Assembly: GCA_037367405.1 (NCBI GenBank)
Contig: JAZKJV010000093.1
Coordinates: 62,001-126,000, forward strand
Direction of reading: 5' to 3'
DNA length: 64,000 nucleotides
Origin: Ottelia alismoides
Taxonomy: Eukaryota > Streptophyta > Magnoliopsida > Alismatales > Hydrocharitaceae
Under the pieces are notes generated by a model. The model was not told where the DNA came from. It did not search any database and saw nothing but the letters and a program-made list of their open reading frames with translations. Both the position numbers and the translations under genes were made by a program. Below, piece by piece: positions 12,345 through 24,539 of this stretch. Within the stretch, counting starts at the first letter, position 1. Every line of letters starts with the position of its first letter.

Positions 12345-14120
12345 CTCTCTGTTGGAGCTGACTTGTCGTGAGTCGGTCAACACGTGGAAGGGAAAATGGG
12401 CATTAGAGACTAGAGAGGCAGGAACGGTGACACATACGATAGTTGAAATCTCAAGAGGTGCTCGAATGGAGAACATGAGGCATCTGCTTATCGAATGGAA
12501 AGCGATGATAATGCTCTTGCAGGAATTGGCACATGTTATACAAATGGGAAGGGCAGCGGAAAGGACCGTGCCGAATGGAGGGGGGAATTCTAAAATAAAT
12601 CAACATGTACTCAAATGAATGGGGGGAGACATGGGAGAAGTCTCGCAACAAAGTGTCACGCGTCGGAGAATAGGAAAAACCACGTGTCTAAAGCTGGGGA
12701 GAAAACCCAGCTTTAGTATTATTAACAGATATTTAAAGTTAATTAATGATGTTTACTGCCCAAATAGTATCCACTCCAAGTCTGATTTTATTTTTACCTC
12801 ATAAAAGGATTGACCATTTTACAATAGATATATTTTTAATAAAATTATCCTTAAAAAAAGAAATAGCATTGTAAAAATACGGGTTTACTTTGCATATACT
12901 CTCCCAAAGCTTATATAATTATGTTTATACTCTTGTAAGCTTTGTAATTACACACATACACGCGTATATGAATACTATACACCTTCAGCATACACACATG
13001 TATATCGCCATGATGTTAACTATGCATCAGTTGTAGAACATAGTGTTGGTAGCGGATGGCATACACAAGGTGTAACGGTTACAGTCATGGGCGTAGGGAA
13101 AGGGGGGCGGGTAGGGGCCGTGGCCATCCCTCCCAAATTAGTAATGGCATATATTGTGGTCCCAAATGCTCCTTCTTTGTAAATTCTCCTTCAAATTCAA
13201 AAAATACAGAATGCAAATTAAGTAATGGTCCCTCCAATTCTCCCATTATCGGATGCTAGTTATTTTTCGGGTTTCATTCTTCTTTAACATTGCAACATGC
13301 AACTGTTGTTCACATAATACTATTATTAAAAGTTGAAAATCATTATTTTCTTGCAAACTTGCGTCAACGACATGCACATAAACCAATTATTTTCGTGAAT
13401 CAATTATTTTCACTGTTGCAAGAAATCCCCCAACAAACTTCCGAATCGAGTTGTCCTAATTGTGGGGTTCCTTCATCCGCACAACACTAGATGGTAATTT
13501 TAAAAAATACGCTGAAGTTTCTTAAATTTATTCGATGCAAAATTAGACTTTTGAATGTTGTGGTATTATGATTAATGATGGTATTTAATTTGATTTATGT
13601 TAAATTATCATAATAAGTCTAATATCGAATTTTATAAATTCCTATTGTGTTTTATCTATACATACCTTTATTACAATTTAGGATATTAGTTGCAGTTGTA
13701 CTAGGATATATGAGATTATATATGAAATAATATTTTATGTGATATGCAATAATTTTATTAAAAAATGTGTATATTGATACTAATAATAAAACAAGTCATA
13801 TAATAGTAATATTGTTCATATTGACTTGAAGCATATATATGCTCGTATTGATAATTTTGTTAGTATTTTCAACTTAACATTATATATGCTTCTCTTAGAC
13901 TCTATCCATCTTTTACTAAATAATGTAACTCAATAGCAATAGTTTTTTAATTATGTGTATATATATATATATATTTGATTGATCGAACATTGGCCCCACC
14001 TATTAGAAATTCCTGGCTCCGCTACGGTGACCTGACCATGTGTGTTAGCCTTGTAGCAGATGCACATGTTGTCGTTTCCAGGTCGATGGCTGGTGGTAGG
14101 CAACATATGTTGTCCTTCAT
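12345..14120. other. No gene supported
   Basis: Short open frames only. 13060-13140 encodes a Gly/Arg-rich stretch (GRGRG) faintly like a copia gag linker, but no zinc knuckle or flanking domain supports that. 13950-13973 contains a (TA)n run. Confidence 0.4.
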
Positions 14121-14129
14121 AGTTCCAGG

Positions 14130-14784
14130 TAGGGATGAGTCAGCCCAAAAATTCGGTCCAATTTATTTGGGGACTGGCTCGAGCCAAAATTTGGTCATTA
14201 AATAAGCGGGTTAGGTTTGGGCTAACCTCATCCCAAACCCACGTGGCCCGACCCAATAAGGGCTCAATAAGATGTCTCATATGACAATATTTATCCCAAA
14301 TTATAATAATGTAATTTTGTGATTTCTGTCATTCTGTACTGCCTGCATACATATATCTGTCCACTTCAATTAGAAGAAACTCGTGGTTAAGCTTTTCTCG
14401 TCTTCTTCGTTATAACATCACTTTTATCACTACATGAGAAGTATTATTTCTCTCCTTTTTTTTCTCCTATGCGTGGTTGGTATAATACACTCTATTTTAG
14501 TTATGAATCCAAATCGATGCTTCCTATACCAATAATTCTCATATACTCATTCCTCATTATTGTTCCATCAATAACATTAGATTATCTATTTTCCCGCTCC
14601 ACGCTCCCACCTAAATTTTTGTGAATGAGTCAGCCCAACCCTAACCGACCCAATTTTGATTGGGTCAGGTGGGGTCGTGGGTCGAGCAGGATGAAAAATT
14701 TAAGCCTTATCCCAATCTATGGCCCACTAATTTTGTTCGACCTTGGGCCAAGTCACCTTGGACCCCACCAGATGCTTATCTCTA
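14130..14784. mobile_element. Non-autonomous hAT-type MITE, 655 bp
   Basis: The left end reads TAGGGATGAG and the right end, reverse-complemented, reads TAGAGATAAG. The flanks are GTTCCAGG (14122-14129) and GTTCCAGT (14785-14792), an 8-bp target duplication with one mismatch, as expected for hAT transposition. The terminal 100-150 bp on each side are rich in GGGTT, GGCCCGACCC and GACCCA motifs, typical hAT subterminal repeats. No coding sequence. Confidence 0.8.
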
Positions 14785-14792
14785 GTTCCAGT

Positions 14793-15735
14793 CCAAGAAG
14801 AATGGTTGTTTTGATGGCAGGTGCCACTTCCTCTAATTTTCAGTCCTTGGTGGCAAGTGGAAAAATCTTACTTTGGCTTTGGGGATATATTCCCCCCTTT
14901 TTTTTGCTCTTTTTGGGACAAAAGGGGAGTGCAAAAAGGAAAAAGTGACCGACAACCTTTCTTGTGCCCTAACTCTAGTTCCATCTTTGTGGATTCATGC
15001 ATGGGTTGCAAGGAAAATCCTTGGCCATCTCCTCCAATTCCTTGGTCCTCAACAAACATGAGCTCGTGTTTGAATGCATAAAGAGCTACAAGGCGCAATG
15101 ACGAAGTCTCGTGTGACACAATTGAAAGGATTTCGCTTTTCATTTTTCGGTGACATCTCTCCATTTCCTATCTTGTTTAGCTTAATAGTGTTTGTTCGGT
15201 TGATATACCAACTAGAATGATTTAGCTTGTGTAGCTTCTTGTGGAGAATGATTTTATCATCAATTATAGTGGAGTAATTCGGGTCATGTTGATCTTCTTG
15301 GTTCTTTACCCCCATCACTTTTGGAATTTTCCATGTTAAATCTTTGTGTGCATATTTGTGGTTGTGGTTTTGTGGCTTGATTTGCTTGCTTTGGTTGTGC
15401 TTGTGGTTTCTATTGTTGTCAAAAAATTAGTATTGAATGACGATAAAAAATATCAGATATTTTTATGTTTAATATTTAAGCTCTTACATGTTTATACATA
15501 AGTGATCACAGTTTAACAAGATAAAAATAACAATTAGATCTCGATTTATACATCTTATTTAATTTTACTTTAAGTAAAAGAGAATTCTTAGAAATAAAAA
15601 AAATCAAATTTATTGTATCTTTATTAATCATCAACTAGTCGACCAGTCCACTGAATAGTTATGCTATTCACTCAACTCACTGAAGAGCTCAAGTAGAACC
15701 ATCTTATGAGCTTAAGTCGGCCCCTGAACAAACAC
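14793..15735. other. No gene recognised
   Basis: Overlapping short open frames at 14820-15320 show no domain that I recognise. The rest is AT-rich. Confidence 0.4.
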
Positions 15736-15739
15736 ATGT

Positions 15740-15905
15740 AAAATATGCAACCCCACTTCACAATAAAAGATCACATCGTGATTGCATCATCCATTATATC
15801 TTTATCTATAATATTTATATCTCCCTTATGCCCTTAAACCAACCAAATAAAGATGAGTGCTAAACCTCATTTATATGTTATCCCGGTTTATTTCTTATCC
15901 CTCTA
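15740..15905 (+). repeat. Dispersed MITE-like repeat (family C), copy 1
   Basis: This segment matches the reverse complement of about 23345-23535. Shared words include GATCACATC, ATCATCCATTAT, ACCAAATAAA and GATGAGTG in order, and both end near a GGGATAA/TTATCCC motif. It is probably a short non-autonomous DNA element; its target duplication is not clear. Confidence 0.5.
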
Positions 15906-16479
15906 CCGAATAAACAATCCCACAGACTTGAAAATCTTGTCTACCTCAAACAAAAAAAAAGAAAAAGGAAATAAAGGACCTCACTTGCATATGAACAAGA
16001 GCAACTATAAACCTTTCAAGGATAAAAGATGCATCATCTGTCCTCCGCTGATGTCCTCATGTGTGTATGTTTCTCTCTCTTAACTTAGAAGCTCTCTTTT
16101 TAATCACCATTGCTTACAGAAACCAAAAGTTTTAGAACCAATTAAATTCTTTAATCCAAACTGTACGAATGCCAACATGACTAATGAGCCTCTGAACCTT
16201 GCTGAAAAATATACTGCACTTCATCTGCTCTCTCGTCACAGGTGCGTAATTATGTGCAATCGAAAGAATTTCCAGATTCAGCAGCAGGAGCTGGAACTTT
16301 CCACACATGGAAATGGATCTCTCACCCGGCACTGATATGATATATAGTAGCTTTCTACAGTAGGGGATGTGGACAAATGCATCAAAACTCGATCTTTCTT
16401 GTATGCTTAATGTTCTGCCCTTCACTTTATATATGTAATGCTCATGAAATTTGCCCAAATGAGGATTTACAGTTAAATA

Positions 16480-16750
16480 TGTTGCGAATCGCGGAAACGG
16501 AACAAACACGAATGATTAATCAAGAAAGTCCGAAAATGCGGGAATTAAATAGGTTCACCCGTAATTGGGCTAGTCCGTAGGCGGCAGCGATCGATTTTCA
16601 CTATGCGGAGAAAGAAGAGAGTACAGAGGGTATAGAGAGCCATAACCCTAAGGGGAGTTTATATACTACTCCCATACAAACAGATCCCTAATACAAATGG
16701 ATCCATATATCTGAATACAAATAGAACTGCTCATAAAAAATTTTGCTCGG
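16480..16750 (-). repeat. 3' LTR of copia element 1
   Basis: Matches 20628-20878 and, in reverse orientation, 28722-28980. Shared blocks include GATTAATCAAG, GGAGAAAGAA(G/A)AGAGTACA and CCCTAATACAAA. The limits are approximate because the ends have decayed. Confidence 0.75.
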
Positions 16751-16859
16751 GGCTTTAGTTGAATCCTCTGAGAAGCTTTGTCAAGCTTCGTTGTGACACC
16801 GCCAGCCCCACCTTAGGGATACTGCTAACTGTCGATACTGAGCAAGTTCAAACAATATT

Positions 16860-18560
16860 TTACTTACTCCCAGGAACTACCTTTGTGAACATATCAGCTA
16901 GATTATTTGTTGTGTCGGCCTTCTTCACATTGATCCTCTTCTCAGAATGAATGAAGTGATATCTGCCATCTATGTGCTTGGTCCTCTCATGATTCACTCG
17001 ATCCTTGGCTACGCATATTGCACTGAGATTATCACAATATACCATACTATGATCCTGTTGTAGACTGAGCTCTTCAACTGAGCCCTTCAGCTAGATGCCT
17101 TCCTTTGTAGCTTCTGTCAAAGCCAAGTAATCTGCCTCTGTGGTAGGCAAAGTAACTAATGGTTTTAAGGTAGTCTTCCAACTGATGACAAAACTCCCTA
17201 AAGTGAGAACATAACCTATTATTGATCTCCTTCCATCAACATCTGCAACATAATCCAAATATGAATATCCAGCAACCAAACACTCTGAATCACTTCTGTA
17301 GATGAGGCCAATGTCTGATGTTTCTGTCATATAGCAGAGTCAATGCCTCTTCTCTAGATTTCCCATGAATATGCTAACATTGATGACATCATGAGCGATC
17401 AGGTCTTGTGTATACCATGGGATGCATAAGACTCCCAACTACGCTGGTATAGGGAACACGTGACATGTGTTCCTTCTCTATGTCTGATTGAGGTGCAAAG
17501 AAACTAAGAGCGGATGGAGTACCTAGAGGCTTGAATATAGGCATCCCAAATCTCGTTAGAACTTCCTCAATGTAGTTCTTCCGAGATAAGAAAAGCTCCC
17601 ATCTGCACGATCTCTAATGATCTCCATCCCTAAAATCTTCTTCGTTGCACCAAGGTCCTTCATGCGAAACTCTGAACTAAGGAGATTCTTCAGATCATCT
17701 ATGGTACTCTTCTTCTTGGCAATAATCAACATGTCATCGATGTATAATAACAGATAGACACAAGATGTCAAACTTCTTGTACCACTGCCTGGGAGACTGC
17801 TTAAGCACATGCAAGAACTTCTTCAGTCTACACACATGGTCTTGCTTTCCTTGAAATGGGAATCCTTTGGTTGGCTTAGAAGAATGTCTTCTTCAAGTTC
17901 ACCATGCAAGAATAATGTCATCACTTCTAACTGATCCAGGTCCAAGTGCTACAAGAGTTAATATCACATTGATGGATGGATGTATTACAACATGAGAGAA
18001 TATCTCGTTGTAATCCACACCTTTGTTCTAGCTGTAACTCTTTGCAACTAGGTGTGCCTTGTATCTGATGCATTCAATTCATGAGATTCCTATCTTATTC
18101 TTGAAGACCCATTTGTATCCAACGACCTTTCTCCCCTTTGGCAACTTGACAAGCTCTCATGTTTGATTCTTGTGAAGAGACTCCATCTCCTCACCCATAG
18201 CAATAATCCACTATCCAGATTCTATACATGTTATAGTCCCCTTATAAATGGAGGGCTCTGGAGACTCTACCTCCGCAACCTATAGTGCAAATGCAACCAT
18301 GTCTTCAAATCCATATCTCTGCAGTGGATGTATCTCTCTACGGGGGGACGATCATTAGCAACATTTGGTTTCCTCTCCTCCGGTTGCTCAACTTCAGCCT
18401 GTTCAGCATCAGCCTGATCAGGAGTGGTGTGATCAATTTTGTGATCACTACTTGGTGGCAGTTCGAACTCCACATGTTCGTGCACATCATCACCTATCCA
18501 TGCATCAACAGACTCACTACTCGAGTGAAGCATAGAATTCTCATCAAATGTAACATTCAT
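16860..18560 (-). pseudogene. copia element 1 reverse transcriptase / RNase H, broken
   Basis: Reading leftwards: the inter-domain spacer VTFDENSML (about 18540), KWVFKNKIGIS (about 18075-18110), the RT active-site block LLLYIDDMLIIAKK with SEFRMKDLGATKKILGMEI (17600-17770), then RNase H blocks SYLDYVADVDGRRSIIGYV (about 17210-17270), TTEADYLALTEA, MVYCDNLSAICVAKD, RTKHIDGRYHFI and NLADMFTKV (16870-17045). These are standard copia pol motifs, including the YIDD catalytic pair. At least four frame breaks separate them. Function would have been reverse transcription of the element RNA; no intact enzyme is encoded. Confidence 0.85.
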
Positions 18561-18819
18561 GCTAACAATAATTCTATGCTCAAAAGGGGATCAAATTCTG
18601 TACCCCTTTACATCTGCATCATATCCTGTAAACACCCTTTTTATTTGCTCTTGGTTCTAGTTTTCCTTCACTAACGTGATAATAGGCAGAACAACCAAAG
18701 ACTCGTAAAACAGAATAATCAACATGATTAGCAGACCATACCTCCATGGGAGTCTTGTAATCAAGAGCGAACACAGAACTCTGATTCATCAAGTAACAAG
18801 TTGTATTCTCGTCTTCATG

Positions 18820-20000
18820 CTAGAATGCTCTACCAAATCCAGCATTAGAGATCATGCACCTTTCTCTCTCCAGAAGCATCGTGTTCATTCGTTCTACAAC
18901 TACATTCTGTTGTAACATATCTATAACTGTGAGGTATCTCGCAACACCCTCCTCCTTGCAAAACTCAATGAACTCTAGTGAACAGAATTCCAACCCATTA
19001 TCTATGCAAAGATGCTTTACTTTCTTAGAAGTCAAGTTCACCACCAAGATATCCCACTGACTAAAGGTTTGAAATGCCCCACTCTTGTGATTCATCATGT
19101 ACACCCAAACCATCCTGAAGTAATTGTCAATAATAGACAAAAATACCTAGCACCTCTCAAAGATGTGACCCGTGAAGGGTCCCAACAATCTGCATGGATG
19201 TAGTTGAGCATCTCCTTTCGTTATGTGAGTAGCTTCGCTGAATTACTTCATGTTTTATTTCCCGAGCACACACTGCTCACAAAATTCCAACTTGGATACC
19301 TTGATATCCCTGATCAGACCCTTCTGACTGAGGATATTCATCACCGTCTGACTCACGTTCCCTAGCCACATATGTCAAAATTCCGAATCTGATTTCATAT
19401 ATTGTGATGCCACTGCAACAGATTCCGTAATTGTAGACCCATGCATGATGTATATGGTCTTCTGTTTTTTGCCCTTGATGATAACCACCACGTCTTTAGT
19501 AACTTGTGTGACTCCACCTATAACATTGTACCTATATCCTTTAGAATCCAAGACACCAAGGGATATTAGGTTCTTTCTCATATCAGAAAAATGGTGTACT
19601 TCTGTCACCGTCCTCACGACTCCATCACGCATCTTGATCTTCACAAAGTTGATCCCTATAATCGTGCACGTTGCATCATTCCCCATGGAGATGTTTCTGC
19701 CATATATCTTCTCATAGGTGTAGAACCAATCTTCATTGGGAGACATATGGTAAGAACAACCTGAATCAAGAATCCATGTGTTATCTATTGTCATTTGATC
19801 TGTAACAGTGAGAATCAGATCCTTTTTAGAGTATGGACTTCCTGAGCAACAACAACAACCATGGCTTTAACTTTCTTCTTCAGGCAGTCCTTCTTACAAT
19901 GTCTAGGTTTCTTGTAGTAATTGTAGATGTCCTTAGAATTGTGGTTCTTCGGCTTGGACTTCTATTTTCCCTTCTTCGGGTAGCCATAATCGGCATGACT
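18820..20000 (-). pseudogene. copia element 1 zinc knuckle, protease and integrase, broken
   Basis: Around 19850-19920 a CCHC-like knuckle (CYYCKKPRHCKKDCL) is readable. 19375-19794 carries the aspartic protease start TWILDSGCSYHMSP (Asp-Ser-Gly catalytic triplet) and the GAG-pre-integrase region. 18820-19140 carries the integrase core: IDNYFRMVWVYMM, the IDNGLEFCS acidic block and a region corresponding to the third catalytic residue (VVVERMNTMLLERERCM). Frames are offset between segments. Confidence 0.8.
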
Positions 20001-20059
20001 CTTTTATCAGCCATAACCAAATCTATAGCATTAGAGTCCTACTTCTCATTAACCATATG

Positions 20060-20520
20060 TCAAAGTTCACGTGTATGCTGACTTGTGCGAACTTCCTCTA
20101 GGGTTATCAATTCTCTTCTCACAATAAATGATTGAACATAATTTTCATATGAAATTGGAAGAGAAATCAACAAAATCAATGCACCATCCTCATCAATCTT
20201 AACCTCTACATTTCTTAAATCCATCAACAATGTATTTAAGTGAGCTAGATGTTCTTTAAGAAATGTATCTTCCAGCTTGCAGAGAGAGAACCGACATTGC
20301 TTTAACAACAACTTGGTGTTCAGAGGTTTCGTCATGTACATACTTTCGAGTCTCAACCGCATACTGGCCACGTTTTTCTCATCAATGACTTTTGCAATGA
20401 TCTCATCCGTCAAACACAACATGATTGCCGAGTACGCCTTTCCTTCATGCACTGTCTACTCAGACGGTTCAAGTGCCTTCGCCCTCCTAGATGCCATGTT
20501 GCTTTAGAAGGACGTGCATC
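20060..20520 (-). pseudogene. copia element 1 gag (UBN2-type), broken
   Basis: The frame gives ..EGKAYSAIMLCLTDEI, MRLRLESMYMTKPLNTKLLL and HLNTLLMDLRNVEVKIDEDG, the helical capsid-like gag (UBN2 / Retrotran_gag copia) pattern, with KLEDTFLKEHL between. It lies directly downstream of the 5' LTR in element orientation. It lacks a clean start and runs into stops on both sides. Confidence 0.8.
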
Positions 20521-20627
20521 TTGATATTCCATAGACTGATTCAGTACCTCTGTGTGAACTTCTCGATCTTCAGATTGTGCGAAGTCATCTTGCTTGATGA
20601 TCTTGACAGAACCCGATGCTCGGATAT

Positions 20628-20878
20628 TGATTTATTTCGAATAGCGGAAGCGAAGAACACACAAATAATTAATCAAGCAAGCACGAAGGTGCACGGATTT
20701 AACAGGTTTACACATAACTAGGGTACGTCCTTGAGCGGCGCCGATTAATTTTCACCATGTGGAGAAAGAAAAGAGTACATAGGATACATAGAGCCCTAGC
20801 TATAGGGGTGTTTATATAGTAGTCACGTACAGACTAATCCCTAATACAAACAGATCCATACAAGCAATACCCTCATCT
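20628..20878 (-). repeat. 5' LTR of copia element 1
   Basis: Starts TGATTTATTTCGAATAGCGG on the plus strand and matches the 3' LTR at 16480-16750. Its right end looks cut short by copia element 2: the homology to the solo LTR stops near 20868, just before the TGTTGGG start of the next LTR. Confidence 0.7.
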
Positions 20879-21406
20879 TGTTGGGTTGTGGTACGACACG
20901 AGGGGGAGCATATGATGATTCTTCAACATGGGAATGGTTAGGATTCAAGGCATATCAAGAAAAAGAAATGAATCTATTGAGTTGTTTTGTGTTATGTGGG
21001 TAAAAAACTAGTTTATGAGGAGTTATTTACCCTGTGGGAATATATATGTAGTCCATCCCTCTCTATTTTACAAGGTGAGAGCGTGAAGACAACCAACCTT
21101 AGTATAAGTGATTGTTAGGGCATCCCATTCGATGATATTTTCCTTTTACCTAAATCGTTGTGTTCTTTGTGGTCACCTATTTACTGCAACGTTTCGTGAA
21201 TGTCTCTGACGAGCGACAAAGGAGAGGGATCCCTTTTACTCAGAGAGCTCTAGAAATCAATGCATTTACGTCATCGTGTCTGATCCTTGGTCTTCTCTAG
21301 TGCACTTTTCTAGTCGCCATGTGGTTGAAATATAATAGCTTGCTCAATTCAACTTGAATAAGCTCTTCGGGTATTGACTGGAAGAATGGGTGATGGGATT
21401 TTTACA
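20879..21406 (+). repeat. 5' LTR of copia element 2
   Basis: TG...CA limits with an adjacent tRNA-Met primer-binding site define the right edge. The left edge is the TG at 20879. No matching 3' LTR was seen in the window. Confidence 0.7.
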
Positions 21407-22269
21407 AGGTATTAGAGCCTATATGATCAAGGATTAGACATCCTTGTGGAGGATTTTTGTGTACACTATAAGTGTATCGAAGCTATCCCGTGCACTCTGT
21501 GGTTCGATGCGAAGGTTGTCTTCACATCTTCATAGAGACTAGTGGATTCCTCATGCTTCAAGTCTTCTTTTTTATGTTGTAATCAATCAATCAATCACCA
21601 GTTGATTGATCATGATCACCTACCATGCTTCATCCAATCTTGAGGTGTTATCAATCTTATCTTTCATGTATGATCAATCACTCACGGAGTCTTCTACATA
21701 TGAGCCAGTCATAATCGATGAATACTTAACCACTAATTGGTTATCTATTACGAATGCTGGACAATTAATTCCAACTATTTGATTAGCTTTTTTGTTTGTA
21801 GCTTAATCAATCACCTATCCTTCCTTGACCAACTAGTATCATGTAGCTTGATCAATCGCCTATCCTTCCATGATCAAGTAGTATCATGCTCAGTTTAGAG
21901 TGTGACCGACCGACACCTCTTTCATTCGACCATTAATTCTCTTTTATCGTATGATATGTTTTCCTATGTAAAAGTTGAGAGAGTTGATTAAGCCAATATC
22001 ATGGAACAAATTTATGATGTAAATATCTTAACAAGATGAATCTTTAGGAAAAGACTATGACAAATCTTAAGTTATCGCCCTTGTTGTTGCTATGATAAAG
22101 ACAATAACGAAATAGAAGAATGGATTATTGAAGGTGGCATCACAATTACATTATGATCTCAAAATTCTCCCATGTCTACATATCAACATCTTATAAAGAT
22201 CATTGTCGTTATTGCTGATGGATCTCACGTTAATGTTGTTGATAAAAGGAATATATATCTCTCCCAAAT

Positions 22270-23345
22270 AAACTACTGGCTCATAATGTACTCTACATGC
22301 TTGATATGTCTCCCAACCTTATTGTTCTTAACATGATTATTATGGTGTTAAATTGTGAGTTTTTTGTTGATTGTATGTTGCACGACATTGTGATATAGAG
22401 GAGGATTGGGTTTGGATAGATTTCCGATGGCATATATCAACTTCCTACTAGAAGTGTGGTTGCTTTAATGAATGAAATGAGAGGAAGATGATGTGATTAA
22501 AATAATACTCAACTTGTTATGTAATAGCACGAACGCAATGTCATCTTCCCTTCAATTTTTTTAGAATTATTCCCATTATAATTTAAAAGTTTGGATTATA
22601 CTGTTTAGTGCATCATGTTAAATTAAAGGCTAAACACATAAGTAATTCAAATCTAATTTAGTAAGCAATGCCAATGGACTATATGAACTTGTTCATTTTG
22701 ATGTTTGGAACTCATCCAGTTTTTATCACTAAGGCTCTGTTCGTTTGGGTCATAAGGAGGAATGGAATAAGGGGAATAAGCCCCCAACACGCTTCCCTGT
22801 GGTACAACTATTCCCCATTATTTCATCTTATTTCACTCTTATTCCTATCTTTATCCCACCTTACCTACATTTATTTCACCTTATTCTCCTTATTCTTATC
22901 CTCCAGCCGAACGGAGAATAGACCCTTATTCCCCATCCTTATTCCTGCTTATTCTCCTACCGAACGGGCCCTAAATGTCTAAACTTTATCACGTCCATCG
23001 ATGATTGTTCTCGGAGTACTATCATTTACCTCTTAGAGATCATGGAAACATCAAACCACTAAAGACTTCTTCGACTTAATTGAGATTCAATATGAAAGGT
23101 GGTCAAGAATTTCGATCACTAATGATCGGAGATTATCTCATTAATTGTCAGATTACCTTAGTGAGAGATTATTCACAAGATCTTATACATTCGTATCCCT
23201 TAGGCAAAATGGGAGTAACATAACGCAAAACATGCTGAGCTTAGATGTCACCAAACCCTAGATTTTCAAAAAAATCTTCCACAAAGATCTTGGGAGAGAA
23301 GATGTTCTCATCGATGCTTTGCTCGCTAATCAGATGCCCCAAATA
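22270..23345 (+). pseudogene. copia element 2 pre-integrase and integrase remnants, split by a MITE
   Basis: Readable blocks in shifting frames: VLYMLDMSPNLIVL and RRIGFG...ISDGIYQLP (pre-integrase, 22275-22450), YELVHFDVWNSSSFYH (22685-22729, the H-S-D-V-W block that opens the integrase core), then after the MITE FITSIDDCSRSTIIYLL (22983-23033), an R-S-D-N-G-like block (about 23080-23120), a decayed P-Q-Q-N-G-V block (about 23195-23225) and GREDVLIDALLANQMP (about 23285-23335). The order matches copia integrase exactly. Dead copy. Confidence 0.75.
22733..22971. mobile_element. Tourist-like (PIF/Harbinger) MITE, family A, 239 bp
   Basis: The ends are GGCTCTGTTCG and, reverse-complemented, GGGCCCGTTCGGTAGGAG, flanked by TAA on both sides (22730-22732 and 22972-22974), the PIF/Harbinger 3-bp target duplication. 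Its right 100 bp, reverse-complemented, is nearly identical to the left end of Harbinger element 2 (43730-43840), including AATAAGCAGGAATAAGGATG and CCGTTCGGCTGGAGGATAAG. It is inserted inside the copia integrase remnant. Confidence 0.85.
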
Positions 23346-23535
23346 AGGGATAAACAATGTTTATCACTCATTTTTATTTGGTTAAATTAGAGGTAAATAA
23401 TGGAGAAATACTGTAGACAACAACATAATGGATGATATAATCATGATGTGATCACTTTCTCGTGAAATAGCTTATTCCAAGATAAAGTTCCTTTATCCCA
23501 AGGAAAGGAGCCTTATCCCACAACCAAACATGAGG
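23345..23535 (-). repeat. Dispersed MITE-like repeat (family C), copy 2
   Basis: Reverse complement of 15740-15905 with many substitutions. It begins directly after the last copia integrase codons and carries AAGGGATAA at the left and CCTTATCCCA at the right, a short imperfect terminal inversion. Confidence 0.5.
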
Positions 23536-24539
23536 ATGTTTGCAGTAAAGAAGTCACCTGTATCAACATCTGAGCGTACAGTAAACATATGATGAACCCG
23601 AATCAGGGATCCAGGAACACCTATACAAGTAATTTAAGTCCATGATATAATAAATATACAAGGAGTAATTCATAAGCCAGTACTTCTGACATCAGAAGAC
23701 ACCTGGTTAAACATTAGATGGATTACAATACATCACTGAATAACAAGTCAACTGTTTCTTAATTATTACAGTTTAAAAGAGAGCCATTCTCTAATGAGAA
23801 ACACCAAGAGCAGTGCAGAATGGATATAAGTTCCAGTGGGGTTATTAACCTGAAACTGATACAGGCTGTAAGCAAAGGCATAACCAGTTACAGTCAACCA
23901 CTACAAAAAATCTGATCTTGCTGACTCGAGATGTAAGCCATCAAGGAGACAACAAACCGAGTAAGCGCCACTTCACATTTCCGATTATAAAATTAAAAAA
24001 ATGAACTGCAGGCATTGCTGATGCTATTAGATATAAAGAACTCACATTAGAAAAATGCAGACTGGCAAATACACTATAGAGTATTGGGTTTTCAAAGATT
24101 GAGCCCCCACTTTGGCCCTTCCACTATAATAATCACTCCATATCCAGCGTGTTGTCTCTTTAAAACCGGCATCATTGCTACACCTGAGAGACTTGAAGCA
24201 CGCCCACCATCATGAAATTTGTTGCCCAATATCGATTCTCAAGAGTAGCTTTTATGATGCTGACAATATCAAGGTGGCTTTTGAAGGCCTTCCCGTGATG
24301 AGAGTAGCCAGCAAAATAACTTAGATCTAAACTAGTCTGCGCAGTCGAAGCACAATGCAAATTAAATCCAAAGGTTTATCACAAAAGAGCCTCATTTCTC
24401 TGTTTCAATCACACACACCCTAATAAGCATATAGTCGATAATCGATATGAACATTGGAAATCAGATAGAGTTTCCACACTAAGAACCTCGCAACCTTGAT
24501 TCGATTTCCAAGAATATGGAATTTACAGCTCTATGAAAC
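23536..24539. other. No gene recognised
   Basis: AT-rich sequence without a supported open frame or element end. Confidence 0.4.

Larger units (their letters stand above)
16480..20878 (-). mobile_element. Decayed Ty1/copia retrotransposon 1
   Basis: On the minus strand the order is 5' LTR, primer-binding site, gag, protease/pre-integrase, integrase, reverse transcriptase, RNase H, 3' LTR, which is the Ty1/copia order. The LTRs (about 270 bp, diverged) are at about 20628-20878 and 16480-16750. Next to the 5' LTR, 20611-20627 reads on the minus strand as a decayed initiator-tRNA-Met primer site (ATCCGAGCATCGGG compared with the usual TGGTATCAGAGC). The coding frames contain many stops and shifts, so the copy is dead. 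A solo LTR of the same family is at about 28722-28980. Confidence 0.85.
20879..23345 (+). mobile_element. Decayed Ty1/copia retrotransposon 2 (3' end missing)
   Basis: A 528-bp LTR (20879-21406) runs from TGTTGGGTTGTGG to ...TTTTTACA and is followed at once by GGTATTAGAGCC (21408-21419), one base off the standard tRNA-Met primer site. Degenerate coding follows: a GAG-pre-integrase region (about 22270-22470), integrase (about 22660-23345), and no recognisable reverse transcriptase or 3' LTR. A Tourist MITE splits the integrase. It appears older than element 1, judging by the density of stops. Confidence 0.75.

Noticed and set aside
13056..13490. Possible copia gag with Gly/Arg linker (GRGRGH) and a Cys pair near 13460
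   Set aside because: No zinc knuckle, no capsid helices, no neighbouring protease or LTR; similarity is only compositional.
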